Positions 1-12,839 are shown, counted from the first letter of the stretch. The stretch: DNA of 64,000 bases from Silurus meridionalis (GCF_014805685.1 NC_060909.1:8427792-8491791), one strand, 5' to 3'. Numbers and translations are program-made. Notes: generated from the letters alone by a model not told the origin.

Positions 1-135
1 TCAGATTTGAGTATTCAACATCAACTTGAGTTTTAAGTTTGTCAATTGCTGAGGGAAATGTTGGGAATGGTTATGCTGGTGCTTTCAGCCAGCTGTTTAA
101 GTGTATGTAGACAGGCATAATATGTTAAAACATGC

Positions 136-184
136 TGTGTGTGTGTGCGTGTGTGTGTGCGTGTGTGTGCGTGTGTGTGTGTGT
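136..184. repeat. (TG)n with CG interruptions
   Basis: An imperfect dinucleotide array with GCGT interruptions. Open frames across it are artefacts. Confidence 0.9.
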
Positions 185-364
185 TTGAGTTGGGAGGTCA
201 CTGAGAGAGGGTACAGCTGGACCAGCTCTGCCCACATTCCTCACCTGGGATTCCCATTAGTTAGATTGATCGTTTCCTTCTTCTCCCCTTTGATTCATGC
301 ATTAGACACTAGCCTAATGAGTCTTACTACCTTATGGCACAGGGCATCTGTGCATCTGCATGTT

Positions 365-391
365 CACACACACACACACACACACACACAC
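365..391. repeat. (CA)n microsatellite
   Basis: A short pure dinucleotide array. Confidence 0.85.
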
Positions 392-722
392 GTACATACT
401 GTATTTGATTTCTCAGAATCTGTCTACACTGTAGGGAAAATTTAAATGTGCTGCATTGTGTGTGAAAATGTGTTAACGCTCCAGGTCTCTGGATATCGTC
501 ACCGAGACATATTACCTTCACTGACAGAGAGCCTCCGTTTGAAAAATGCTTTAAACAGTGTTAAAAGCGTGCAGTGCTATTGCAATGACATCTTTACTTC
601 TATTTATTTTATGATGTTATCTTTGGGGAGTACTGCTTCATGGCTCTGCCTCACACTTGTATATTTATTGCTTCAGCTTTTCATTATGTTTTTATTGCAC
701 GCCATAAATGACGACAACGACG

Positions 723-752
723 GTGATGATGATGATGATGATGATGATGATA
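723..752. repeat. (GAT)n microsatellite
   Basis: About nine trinucleotide units. Confidence 0.85.
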
Positions 753-1489
753 ACAGCAAAATATAACTTATGGAAGTTACATGTTGAATGAGATATAAGT
801 GAAGAGAATCTAAGAGAATAAGTGTGCTTTAACATATGCACAAAAGAAAAAATCATTTCATTTCATTTTGTATTATTATTATAGATTCTTTAATCCTATG
901 TACATTTTGAATGCAAGGTTGATATAAAGACTTTAACTATGTACGATTTTTAATAATTATGAACATGACCTCATACTTTAAACTCCCAGGTTATTATTTA
1001 GACATTCACCTTAGAGCACATTATTGAGGAACTACTGCAAAACTAATCAAATAAGTATGCAGTTACACGAATGAGTAATGAACAACTAGGTCTGGCAGCT
1101 ATAAAAAAAAAGAAAGGAAAATATAGTTTAAACTTAATATTATTTAAGTTTAAGCTTTTTATTAGTCCCATCTTAGGCAAACACTCACATAAACAAAACA
1201 GCAGCTTATCAATGTTTTACATCCAGTGTTGTCATGGCTATAGTCCGAATTATACATCTAAACATACGTCACATACACATGTTTAAATTCATATACACAC
1301 TCTGAGCTGTGTGAACTGTGGATGAACTGGGGTATAATGAAGCAAAAACAGATTGTGTTCAGTGTTATAGAGCAGAAGAGAATAGATGAGTGTTTGCTAA
1401 ACACATTAAGGCCAGGCAAGGCTTAGTGCAGGGGTGAGATGGGGTGCACAGACACTCCAGGGTGGTCGCAACTCCATGTGTATGTATAG

Positions 1490-1492
<3 letters not shown>

Positions 1493-1547
<55 letters not shown>
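1493..1547. repeat. (TG)n microsatellite
   Basis: A pure array of about 27 units. Confidence 0.95.
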
Positions 1548-1549
<2 letters not shown>

Positions 1550-2093
1550 ATATGTATGCATGTACATTGCAAAAAGATGATGAATGCTCCTTTCTAAACA
1601 TCATTCATTTTCCAGCAGCTCTGACAATATTAATAATCCGATTATAATATACTAATTTCTATAGTAACAACTCCCAAACTTAGAGAGGCTCTTGTACAAC
1701 AGAAGCTGCATAAATAATGTGTAATTGTTAGTATGATGTTTTCTGTAGGGAGCTGTTGAACTTTTTGGAAGAATTTGCCAATTTACATTAAGAGGTAAAG
1801 CTCTAACACTTTTTGCAGATACTTGTGGCCTGTTTGGGGGTTTTCTTAGTAAGCTGTCTTTTTTGTCTTTTAAATGTCAAGAAAATAAACTGACAGGTTT
1901 TGAAATTATAAATGAAATGTGGCTATAACCTGGTAAAAATGGACAAAATGTTTTAATTAATAAAACATTTAATTAGCATTTACTTTACTATAAAAGAAGT
2001 AAAACACATTCGCACAGGCTGCTATTGGAAAACAGTTTGCTAGTGGAATCTTAGCTTGCCACCGGGACACATAGCACTATACCACTCTAAGGT

Positions 2094-2098
<5 letters not shown>
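1548..2098. other. AT-rich noncoding DNA
   Basis: No gene, repeat family or clear regulatory motif was recognised here. Confidence 0.6.

Positions 2099-2131
<33 letters not shown>
2099..2131. repeat. (TG)n microsatellite
   Basis: A short pure array, 120 bp before the compound array at 2257. Confidence 0.85.
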
Positions 2132-2134
<3 letters not shown>

Positions 2135-2250
2135 GGGAAAATGGGATAAGCAGGAGTGTGTTTAAATGCAGCCAGGCCTGCGACTGATCTCCCACTGTCA
2201 CACCAGTGCTGGAGCTGTCTGCTGAGACAGTGTGTGTGTGCGTTTTTGTG

Positions 2251-2350
<100 letters not shown>

Positions 2351-2549
2351 TGAGTGTTGCGCCTGGAGAGATCAGTCTCTAGAGGTCAGTGCAGTTCCAC
2401 CAGTGACAGCTGCACTCATGGACCTGCCACACAGCCAACATTTTTGAACACACTCCATCAGGGACTGACTGGAGGGAGGAGAAAACAATTAACCATCAAA
2501 ATGTGCTTCCAGGACATGCTGACACACTTGTGCTTGCTCCTACACTTAC

Positions 2550-2573
2550 AAACACACTCACACATGCACACAT

Positions 2574-2636
<63 letters not shown>
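2550..2636. repeat. (CA)n microsatellite
   Basis: Imperfect start, then pure (CA)n from about 2575. Confidence 0.95.
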
Positions 2637-2637
<1 letters not shown>

Positions 2638-2789
2638 TTGACCTTGGCACTAATTTGGAAAAGTGCATGTGTGTATCTCTGTAAATTAAAGAGTAAGACA
2701 GCCGAGTAGAGACCACAAATCCACTAAAGCATATGGAGATTGTGGATAAATGTAAAGATGAAAGGGCTAATAATTTATTTTTTATTTAT

Positions 2790-2790
<1 letters not shown>

Positions 2791-2844
<54 letters not shown>
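2791..2844. repeat. (TTA)n microsatellite
   Basis: About 18 trinucleotide units. Confidence 0.95.
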
Positions 2845-2846
<2 letters not shown>

Positions 2847-2934
2847 TTCCAATTTATATGCCCTAAACCTAATTTTGACATTCCATGAAATTAACCTCAT
2901 TTTGACTTCTTATATGCCACATATGATAGTTCCA

Positions 2935-2958
2935 TACACACACACACACACACGCACG

Positions 2959-3016
<58 letters not shown>
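2935..3016. repeat. (CA)n with CACG units
   Basis: A dinucleotide array that ends 50 bp before the long inverted repeat. Confidence 0.95.
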
Positions 3017-3019
<3 letters not shown>

Positions 3020-3067
3020 CACATGTGTATATATATGCACACACATCATCTAAAACAAATTCACATA

Positions 3068-3286
3068 AAACAAATCATATAAAATATATAATTCAATTCA
3101 ATCACTAAGTAGCAGCATAAATGTAACCTTTTCAGCTTTTTATATCCTAATCCACACAAGCATACAGTATGGCAGTTTATTATGCTTTAAAATGCTTTTG
3201 TGTAATAGGATATAAAAACATGAAAAGGTTACATTTATGATTGCACTTAGTGACTGAGCTGGATTATATATTGTATACGATTTTCT
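3068..3286. repeat. Long inverted repeat (hairpin), about 94-bp arms
   Basis: The arms at about 3068-3163 and 3192-3286 are reverse complements of each other at roughly 80-90 percent identity around a 16-28 nt loop. Shared blocks are CATAAATGTAACCTTTTCA, TTTTTATATCCTA, TCACTAAGT and AATATATAAT. Many differences are transitions. The innermost pairing AGCATA/TATGCT tightens the loop. No transposon family was recognised. It could be a foldback MITE or, if transcribed, a source of hairpin RNA. Confidence 0.8.
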
Positions 3287-3673
3287 TTCCTTATTAATCC
3301 GAATGACATTCTTTATTGAAATAGGAAACCCAAACAATTGTAATTTTCTATTTGTGCACATTTCAGGGTTTTTTAATTCTGTACTTACAATTAAGTTAAA
3401 TGATGTTACATTTCAATAAATAAACTTTAAAAAATATTAATTCTTTTGTATCTACAGCTCTCAAATTTAGTAGGTTCTTCTCTTTTTTTTTATTGCACAG
3501 TACACAATATGCTGACAATGGCCACAGTGCACAAGCTTCTTCCCCTCACCTGATAAAAACATAAATAAATCAGACTATCTCTTATGTAAGAAAAGGGACT
3601 TCTGATTTGTCTTGAATGAGCTTCACTGTTAAGTAAAAAGTACTTTGTATTGTCTCACTGTACCATGAGAGCA

Positions 3674-3699
3674 ACACACACACACACACACACACACAC
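3674..3699. repeat. (CA)n microsatellite
   Basis: A short pure array. Confidence 0.85.
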
Positions 3700-4890
3700 T
3701 GAGGCAGGGGATCTGGTTTCACACTAATGCCATTATGCAGAGTTATTTTTGCCAAGTCTTTTCTCTAAACATTTCCAGAGAAAAGTGAACACAAGTAGCT
3801 GCTCTTCCTTGCTTTTTGTTTGTATTGTGGTTGCGGTAGCGCCCGACTCGAACCATCGGCCTCCTGCGAGCCCACGGCACATACTGTGGCCAAGTTTTAA
3901 AATTGGTAACAAATTTAATAAGTTCTGCCATGATATCCTGGTATCCTGAGGCCTGCAGATTGCGAAAATGTGCCACCAGTTTGTTGTGAGGGTTCAGTGG
4001 ATGACCACAAAGAGGTAAGATTTAGAAACTCAATTGTGGAGCAGGGAAAGCAAAAGAAGGGAAATGTGGAACATATGAGGAGGGGGAAGGGAGTATGTGT
4101 GTTGGGGACAAGGCCCCTGGACCACCAAACAAGTGGATTGTCTCTCTGATCCATAGCACAAATGAAGCCATTGCTCTTTCCTCACTTGGCTTTGGCGTTG
4201 TTAACAGTCCCAGTCATCATCCTTTGACTATTAGCATGACCCAAATGACAGAACCATGCTTCTGTTAATGGAATAATACTTGGCAAGTGTGATTTATGGC
4301 TCTCATTTTAAGGATTGCTATCCCCATAGCCCCTAATACAAGAGGGAAATGTGTGTTTTTGGTAATGCAAGCCAGCTATAAAGCTATATGGATTGTTAAA
4401 GCATGGAAAAGAACATATTACTGTCATAAATCTGCATTTCAGACCCGCACGGTTTAAGCACATAGGGACATTAGGAGCGACTGGCTGTGAATGGGTGAAA
4501 CGTAGAACGGTAATGACTTTTGACGTATTTTGATAGAAAGGCAGTTATATTTTGGGCTGAACATTTTATTAATGTCTTTCAAGTCTTTTTTTTTCTTAAA
4601 TTTTGATTTAAATTTTCTTGTTCTCACCATTATTTTTCCCTGATTGCTTTTGTGTTTTTTTTATATTTTTAATATATAATAAATCATTTTTTAAAGGTTT
4701 TATCAAGACAGTTTTTTTTATTTATTTTTTTTACTTTTCTGCCTTCTTGTGTCTTTATCTTAAACACCCTGAAACCATGGGTGCTACCTGTTTTTTATAA
4801 TCCTTCATTTGAATTCTCAGATGAAAATATGTTAGAAAAGAAAAGAAACACACGCACACACACATGCGCGCGCTCACGTTATCTGCAGTT
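3700..4890. other. Noncoding DNA, partly complex
   Basis: The part at 3770-4330 is of moderate complexity (GGTTGCGGTAGCGCCCGACT, TTGGCTTTGGCGTTGTTAAC) and could hold a conserved element. Frames of 66-79 codons overlap on both strands without recognisable domains. The rest is T-rich. Confidence 0.5.
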
Positions 4891-4897
4891 CTTTATC

Positions 4898-4916
4898 CGT
4901 CCAGCAGGGGGAGGTC
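4898..4916 (+). promoter_or_regulatory. CTCF-like motif, forward
   Basis: CCAGCAGGGGGAGG fits the CTCF core CCASYAGRKGGC well. It lies about 8 kb beyond the 3' end of irx6a in a moderate-GC block. CTCF sites are known to divide Irx clusters into domains; occupancy here is untested. Confidence 0.5.
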
Positions 4917-5099
4917 CCCGATTATTTCCACCATTTTGTCAGAGTGTGGCTTACCTTTCCTCCATTATAAGTGATTCCACAGAGATGTGTCACTTATTAT
5001 TTTTGGGCAGCCTCTTCAAGGCTCTTTGTCTTTCTGCAAGGATCATTTATTATGTACAAGATAAGCGCGTGCCAAGAACAGATTCCTCTGAAACTCGGT

Positions 5100-5400
5100 G
5101 CGTGAGTGCTGATTAGACGTGACTCCATGTCAGGCTGTAAATATTTGTCAGGCCCACCTTTGAAATGGGCAAGCCGTGGCGCTCAGTGCTTTCCCCACAT
5201 GAAAGAGGGGGCAAATGAAAATGCTTAGAAACAGAATTAGTGCTAGCTGGAACGAAATGCTCAATAAAATGTGTAATTATGATGCTCTGTCATTCCCTGA
5301 GGGCCGTTCTTTTCTTTAACGGGCCGAAAATCCCACATGCACATAATAGCTGTGCTTTATTGCTCAGATTGAGCTATGACTATGTGTGGTCTGTGTGTTG
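5100..5400. promoter_or_regulatory. Candidate conserved noncoding block, 3' of irx6a
   Basis: Complex sequence without microsatellites or a sustained reading frame, containing GTGTAATTATGATG and TAATAGCTGTGCTTTATTG. Irx loci are known for many shared enhancers, so this is a plausible one. Conservation was not tested. Confidence 0.35.
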
Positions 5401-7199
5401 AACCCCTTCAGGTCTGCTAGAGCTCACTCTATGACTTGTTAGGGTGTAATGTGTGGGGTGGGCATGTTGGGACGGCCCTGCTTTGATACTCACACTGTTC
5501 CGGGACACACGGTTCTAAGGGCACGTGTTAATTGTTATTGCATTGCGGTAACGTGTTGTAACACCCTATTCCACCTGTAAGTATAGAAATGAGAATAAAG
5601 AGCTAAAATGTCACAGCAAGGTTTTTTAGGTGTGTTTTTCATTTTCCATGCCACTTTCCTATCATATCAGAGTTAAAATGTTGAAACTTGAATTTTTGAA
5701 AGTCCAGCAATACTTCTAAGGGTACCAAGAAGACCACCACTGATATGAAGGCATGTATCTTGTGAAATTTACCTCCCACTCACACACTCCCAGATTTATC
5801 GGAGGTGATGATGGATCATAACCTGATGGAGATACTCAAAAACACTGCTATACACACTCTAATCTCTGGCATTTAATGCCCAGGACTGTCAGTTGTGTCA
5901 AAAAGCTTATCGTAAAAGAATGTGGAATATATACTTTAAGAACTTCGGCATTATTATAGTAAGAAAGACAGTAAATATCTTATGAAATAAAAATACATTA
6001 ACTGAAAACAAAAGAAATCATAGGCATCTATGTGGCAGCACGTGAAAAAAAAAAACATTACATATGTAAGTGTCAAGTGTATAAAATCCAAATGTTAAAC
6101 TCATGTGAGTTTATGATTTTCAAGTACAGCAGTGTTATGACCCAAATAATGTTATGTTTTCCCCCAACATATTCTTTCATTACATAGTAGTATATTATAT
6201 ATTATAAATACAAATTTGAATAGGATATACATTCGATTTGCTATTAAAGAATGCTATTATTTTACATTTTAAAGTGTCATGAAGTACAAGACATGTGACT
6301 TGTGATATATCTGTATATATTTGTGTATGTGTGTATTAGTGAAGGGGGTGGGGGAGGTGGGGGATAATTATCAGGGATAAAGCTCCAAACTGTTGATTGG
6401 GTAAACAAAGGGAATAAAATCTTAAATACAAGAAGGGATTGAATAAATGGATGGAATAATCAGATTATGAAGGCTGCATTAAAAATGTTTCCATGGCTAT
6501 ATCACACCCACACACACCTGGACTCTTGTCCAGTGGCATTCACTACACTCTCTTAAAAGTTATTTAGTTATGTTTTAAAGATTCCGTGTAATATTATTTT
6601 GACAAGCACTATTTCTTCTTTACAAGTGCAGAATGCACCCATACATTTAGCTTAAGGCACCATCTGTGTACAAACACAGGTATGTAAAACAAAGAGAAAT
6701 ATATATATACTGTATGTATGTAAAGTATATAAAAACAGAGGAAACATGTTCCTCACAACTCCCACACATGTGCATGTCTATATATATGAAACAAGACCGT
6801 GTGGCCAACCATTGATGTGGAAATGAACTGAACCTCTTGGCCTGTATCTACATGATTTTATGTAGCGTGCTGCTGACATGTGATTGAATTATAGCATAAC
6901 AGCATAAATGAGCAGGTGTAGCTAATGAAGTGGATCTACAAGCTTAAATAGCACAACAATTAAAGAGGCACGCAGTCTGCTTTTATTACATGGATTGATT
7001 ACAGATGAACCAATTTTGAACCAACCTTTTTTTTCTAATTTCTCTTTATCTAAAGGCAACCAGACACCAATATGCCTGTATTACTGAGTTCAGATTCTCA
7101 AAATTATATGTTTTTGCTTTAATATACATATTTTTCCCCCTAAACCTCAGTTTTTCTTAGTTTTTTTAGTTTACACCATATGATCAGGAGTGTACACAC
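5401..7199. other. AT-rich noncoding DNA
   Basis: No gene was recognised. CACACGGTTCTAAGGGCACG near 5510 is the only GC-richer part; the remainder is AT-rich. Confidence 0.6.
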
Positions 7200-7700
7200 A
7201 GGGGTAGAAACATGATGGCTGAGGAAGTGGGACTGAACAGAAAGCATCCAGGGCACCATTATGGTTATGCCCACCACTTTTAAGCTCGGCATCGGGAATG
7301 GGTCACCCAAAGTGCACCAGTAAGGTTAAAAATGCACCGTCCACTAGCGGGCCACACAAAGACACCCTTTTATCCAATGCCTGTAATTATCTTTGACAAA
7401 ACTCATTAGCACAGACACTGGTAACGACATCAGAGAGCCAGAATTCCACAGAGGGAAACATGCACAGGAACAAAGGCTTGCTCACTTTTCATTGCACCCT
7501 TTGACAAAATGTAATGAAGTGTGCTGCTTGTCCCACTCATCAACATTTGAACCCAGAGCCATCCTCACAGAGACCTTTTCTGACAAGTCCTCCATTTTGT
7601 ACAAATCAAATGGTAGCTTCCACCAGGCCTCTTTCAGCAGATCTTTTGGCAGCGTCTTGTAGGTGATGATGCGTATACAGGCCTTATTAGGTACACCCGT
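7200..7700. promoter_or_regulatory. Candidate conserved noncoding block, 3' of irx6a
   Basis: About 500 bp of balanced, non-repetitive sequence between AT-rich stretches, with CTGTAATTATCTTTG. An 89-codon open frame at 7393-7662 (+) has no recognisable domain and no splice or start context, and is taken as chance. Confidence 0.35.
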
Positions 7701-8921
7701 CGATTACTGGCATGTCCAAATCAGTTAGTGAGTTATATAATGTGTGGGTATGCTCAATCAGCAGACACCAAACACAAAAAATGGGAGAAAGCCAAGGAAG
7801 AAACCTACTTTTCAATGGTCAGCCTTTCTCTGACCTTTGACACATCATAAACTGAGTATCATCTAGTAGTCTTATTCCCAACAATCATTTGTGTAAATCT
7901 AGGAAGCTGTTTCACGCAACAGAAATATATTAATACTAGTTTAATTGTAGTCATATTTCTAGCAACGAGATCCAAGCTTGTCTATAAAAAGCATGTCTAC
8001 ACAGTTTTGCATCTGAACAACAGGTGTGTAAGCTAATAAGAATAGCATGTGTAAGGGAGTGGCATAAAATGGGCTTCTTTTTGCCCTAACAATATAATTT
8101 GCAAAACTTAGTGACATGTGGATCTTAGAGACAGCACCATGCCTTGGATATGCAAACTACTCTTGCTTGTAAATATGCAAACTAATACATATTAGTACAT
8201 GATTTGGTACTGATTTACATCTGCATTTTAATAGTCTAATTGAGGTTAAAAAATTCAATATGTAAAAGTACATGGCGTACTTTCTATTAAAATTGAATTC
8301 AAAGTATTTGCAGAAAGACGGGTGTCAGTTAGAAAGCTCAAAGACAGGTTGTGGTCTTCAAATGTTATAGATTCATTCTCAGGTTCTGGCCCTGGAATAG
8401 GCCTTGTCCGGGACATTTGACTGCTTGAACACACCTGATTCAACTTCTCTGCTAATAGTATGCACTTGTTTGTTTAAGCGGGTGTGTTAGAGCAGAACAG
8501 GGTACTCCATGGACAGGATGCGGAACCTGTGGCTCATAATATACTCTGAGCATCATAATCTACAGAGCATCCATAACTACTTATTATTATTATTTTTTTT
8601 TTTATTTGGCTGTCATGCTGCACCTCTTCTAAAAATCAGCACACAGCTTTTAAGTGCTAATCTATTGCCTGTGCTGCAACTCAGGGCTTCTCCACACACC
8701 CTAGCAAAACTTGTCAATCACCTGAAACTTCACAAAAAGTGTTCATCCAAACCCCTGGGAAATAAAACATTTTCAACATGAGGTCTAAACTTAATGTGAT
8801 CTAAAGTTTACTAAATGTCTGAACACTACAGTTTTTAATAAGGACCACAAAAAAAGAATGACATTTATTTGTGGTTGATTTGAAGTTAACAAGCAACGTG
8901 TTTATAATAGTAATTATTTTA
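7701..8921. other. AT-rich noncoding DNA
   Basis: No gene, transposon or conserved-looking block was recognised. Short frames of 62-90 codons lack domains. Confidence 0.6.
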
Positions 8922-8947
8922 ATTATAATTATTATTATTATTATTAT

Positions 8948-8982
<35 letters not shown>

Positions 8983-9018
8983 TAGTAGTAATAGTAATAG
9001 TAGTAGTAGTAGTAGTAT
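8922..9018. repeat. Compound (TTA)n(TAG)n microsatellite
   Basis: ATT units pass into about 18 TAG units with a few interruptions. The long poly-Ile/Leu/Thr frame on the minus strand is an artefact of this array. Confidence 0.95.
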
Positions 9019-9169
9019 TGTTTCCTGTCATAAATGCATAATGCCATAAGTCACATTCTGTGAAAGAAGAAAAAAAAATAGAACATAGAAAAAGATAACG
9101 TTAAATAATCAAGAGATTTTGGGATGATGATGCGATACTTGTACTGGACTAATTATAAGCCCAAGAACA

Positions 9170-9480
9170 CCCCCAATACTGTCTAAAATGACTCCGTTCT
9201 CTCTCGTGGACCGATTTTAAGGTTTTGTTAAGCCGATGTAAGACAGGCTTTTAATTGCTCTATTAGTGCTTGCTTGAGCCCGATGCTGTTTTTTGCTGCT
9301 TCCCCCCGGTAACGCAGTGCAGCTCTAATCCCACTGCGCATGCATCACTACCTTCAATCAGGTCTGGCAGCTTTGCTCAACATCCTCATTTTAATTAACT
9401 CTCTCTTTAATATTTAATATAGCCTTCTCAAAAAAAGTGTTTGAGACCTACACAGGTTGCGAGGGAGAGGAGACACAGAC
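9170..9480. promoter_or_regulatory. Candidate conserved noncoding block, 3' of irx6a
   Basis: Dense homeodomain-type cores (CTTTTAATTGCTCTATTAG, CATTTTAATTAACTC) sit in a complex block with CCACTGCGCATGCATCAC. It differs clearly from the low-complexity flanks at 8.9-9.1 kb and 9.97 kb. The enhancer role is inferred. Confidence 0.4.
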
Positions 9481-9968
9481 CCTGCAGCTTTTGGTCTGCA
9501 TGTTGTCGTTGTGTTGTTTAATACTGTTTAATTGTACTCTACAAGCCTGTTTACTATGTAAATGTGTTGTGTGTTGCGAGAATTAAATGTGTTCCTTTGG
9601 GAGATTCGGGTCGAGGATAAATCAAGACTTACTCTGCAATATCACCTCCTTGAATTTGCAAATCAGGGGGAAGTTTTTTTTTCATTAAACATTAATACCA
9701 AACTCTTAAATTCTGTTCCATGTCATTATGAACCATGTCCAGCTCCGACTTTCCCTTAATCAAAACAGTATTCAGAATACGACCCTGAGAGATTATGTAT
9801 AGATTATATTTAGACAGATTGCACAGAAGTGTAGATCCTGGCGGATCATCTTAAACCAAGCTCTGCTGACCTTTAATAATAATAAAAATGCAGAGGAAAA
9901 TACGCCAAGCGCGTCACATTTACATTGCGCTATTATTCCGAATTATTGTACTCCTTCTGCTCTTCTTC

Positions 9969-9992
9969 TAAAAAAAAAAAAAAAAAAAAAAA
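9969..9992. repeat. Poly(A) tract
   Basis: Followed by AGAAGC, and flanked by complementary TTCTTCT/AGAAGC and GGGCTTCTTTTT runs, so it may be a small foldback or retroposon tail. Confidence 0.7.
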
Positions 9993-11671
9993 GAAGCAAT
10001 GTTTGGGCTTCTTTTTTTGAGAAGCAATAGCTAATGTCCAATATCCATTAATCCGACAATGTCTTATACCCATGCTTGATGTCAGTATACCTGTTTTGAT
10101 TTTACACCTGATTCAAGCAATCATCTAATAAATCTAATCTAAAATCTAATCTACTTTATCTTGTTTATCAGGTGCATATGACATAAACAGGGGTTTAACA
10201 TTTATTGCATTATTATTGTTCAATTTTCTGGTGATGCCAGCAATCACTCTTTATTTCTCTAGTAGACTACTGAGCTACAGAACGCCTTGTAACATGTTTT
10301 AATCCTCACAGTTCCACATTGAATACAGTTTAATTTTCTGTCTGGTTGATTTACAGACTTCTGGAGGTCATTTTGAGACATTTACATTTTCTCTGAGGAT
10401 GCACTTTGTCTTTGGGTGCAGATGGTGTGTAGAACTTTGCAAACATGGACCATTTTAGGAAATGTCCCCAAAGAACCCTCAAAATAGCCTGTAGCTCTGC
10501 ATCCTTAAATAGGCCTGCATTTTCAGAAATAGTCACCAAACTGCACTTTTCTATATCACTGTGGTCATGTTAAACTTAAGCCTTTTAATATTTTAAGAGA
10601 CACATTTGACCACTGCTATTTTTCTAAAGCTTTACTTTGAAAGCAAATTTACACAGGTAACAATAAAGCTGCTAAATATGTTGAATACTCCCTCCACAAT
10701 GTACCCTTGAGGTATCAGATAATGACAAGGAAAACATGGGTCCAAATTCAACTGATTAGAAATACCTGACTGTATTTCACCTTCTATGTTCTTTATCTGT
10801 GGTCATATGACTGTATACAATTTATTCAGGAATGAGCTTTACAACCAAATCTGACGCCTTTATGTGACTGTAACAGTCCTGCCTCTGAATACTGCATTCA
10901 CAAATACTTATATGTACAATGCTACAGATAAATACTGACAACAATCAAGAAGGGACTTGGACTTCAGGTGAAGAATTTAAAATGTTTTAAAAGTTTAATC
11001 AGCCCAATAGTAAGCAAAAAAATCATTACACAGAAAACACACGTTTTGGGGAAATTATTCTTATAAAATAGAAATGCTTAGAAATAAAATACTGATGGGA
11101 CAATAATAATAATATTATTTTTACCCCCTAAGTATATAGGCTTCTATATTTCTCAAATGAAATAAATAAAAAATTAAAAAAACTAACAAATAGCTTCACG
11201 TGAAAAGAAGAAAAAGAACAACAAAAAAAACCACAAGTAAATACGGAGAACAGGGAAACAAGTCACAACCAACAAAACACAGGAGAGACGCAGGGTGAGA
11301 AATAAATAGAGGGAGAACAATAAAAAATTATCAACACGTAATAAATAAGATCACCAAACTACGATTACCGGTGCGGACATCAGAACACACTGATATTTAT
11401 TATTTTTTAAAAACAATTGCATTTTTTTTAAACATTGCATAAAGTCATGAACACCGTCAAGAATCATACTGTGCAAAATGCTGGCTACCTCCGCGTTCAC
11501 AAAGCGGCTGTCTGGGTCGCGCGCACACGACGAGGTCCGGTCGGTCACGCGCTTTTCTTTTCGTCTTCATTTTCATCTTTCACATTTCGGGTCCACAGTG
11601 AATAAATGAAGTTACAGAAACCTGCCGGTGCTCAAGGGCAGCGCTTCGGTTAGCCTACGGATAAGGAAAGG
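9993..11671. other. AT-rich noncoding DNA
   Basis: Mostly featureless. A CpG-containing patch at 11490-11550 (GTCGCGCGCACACGACGAG) stands out and might be a small regulatory site. Confidence 0.5.
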
Positions 11672-11688
11672 AAAAAAAAAAAAAAAAA

Positions 11689-11749
<61 letters not shown>
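11672..11749. repeat. Poly(A) plus (TA)n
   Basis: About 18 A followed by about 29 TA units; it precedes the nested inverted repeat. Confidence 0.95.
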
Positions 11750-11753
<4 letters not shown>

Positions 11754-11827
11754 CACACACACACAGACTCAGATGTGTATCTTAATATACATCTTAATAC
11801 CTCTTGTGTTTATGGGTAGCATGCATG

Positions 11828-11893
11828 TGCAGATTTACTGTATCAGATCTCTGAATTGCTCTGATACAGTAACCCAATAATTCCCAGATCTGC
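11828..11893. repeat. Nested inverted repeat
   Basis: Perfect 13-bp arms TTACTGTATCAGA and TCTGATACAGTAA (11835-11847 and 11860-11872) are nested inside TGCAGAT/ATCTGCA. The structure begins about 80 bp after a (TA)n array and may be a small foldback element. Confidence 0.65.
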
Positions 11894-12224
11894 ATATAAT
11901 CCATTTGCCTACATCGAATGCTTGTAAAGCCATCAGTCACAATTGTTTGTTGAATAAGAGTGAGGCATTTTATTCTGTAATCGCAGATGATTGGATTTAA
12001 AGATTGAATGCTCATAGAAATATGTACAGTTAAGGTTAAAAAAAGAAAAGAAAAAGTAAATAGAGACTATATATAACATTGAGGGAACATTTAGTTGAAA
12101 GTATTGACTTATAAAATAAATTCAAAATAGCCAAATATATTTTTTTGGTTACATTTTAAAATCCTTTTGGTTACTAAAAATGTAAGGTTAGGGTTATATT
12201 TAGGTTTAGAAAACTGTTGAAGCA

Positions 12225-12280
12225 GGTAATTAATAGTATTAATAGAAGGAAGGTCCTTACAAAGGTAGTGAGACAAAAAT

Positions 12281-12332
<52 letters not shown>
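12225..12332 (+). repeat. (TG)n embedded in a repeat-like unit
   Basis: AGGTCCTTACAAAGGTAGTGAGACAAAAATG runs into (TG)n at 12284-12332, split here as AGGTCCTTACAAAGG and TAGTGAGAC. A similar unit ahead of TG arrays is frequent in teleosts, so this array may have been carried in by a mobile element. The region is the distal flank of the irx6a 3' UTR. Confidence 0.5.
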
Positions 12333-12335
<3 letters not shown>

Positions 12336-12585
12336 CATCCTCACAGTGCTCACCTGCCTCACCTCTTCATCACAGGTCTGAAAGCGGTTGTCTTGGCATC
12401 CTGCAGCGTAAGACACATGTCACTGAGCTCAGAAGACTCTGTGTCTGACTTTCCCCCACTGCAGAACCCTACAACACACACAGGACGCATCCGCAATCTG
12501 TACAGTGCAAGCTAAACACTGGGCAAAAGGCCAGTCCATAATGCATGGGTGAATTTGCCTGGAGAAAATTGGAAGTTTAATTGAT

Positions 12586-12591
12586 TTTATT
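12586..12591 (-). terminator. Candidate polyadenylation signal of irx6a (distal)
   Basis: AATAAA on the minus strand lies about 290 bp past the stop, a more usual 3' UTR length. A further AATAAA lies at about 11968-11973. Transcript data would be needed to choose. Confidence 0.3.
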
Positions 12592-12839
12592 CAGGCCATT
12601 ATCCTTAATGGTGTTGCTCTTACAAGATGTTCTGTCAAGATATGACCAAAAATTTGCCACATGCTCAATTAAAATATTGTGCCTTTAATTGTAATTTTTC
12701 TGGTAATCTTTACAGATATTTGTACATGTGCAAATTAATACATAATCACAGATGAATTATCTTTGAGTTACACTTTAAAGGCACACTGCATTGTGTTTAC
12801 CTTTCTAAGTAAAAGATATCTACAGTACTTACAAATTTG

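Noticed and set aside
12180..12215. Telomere-like GGTTAGGG text
   Set aside because: There is only one imperfect unit, so it is not an interstitial telomeric array.
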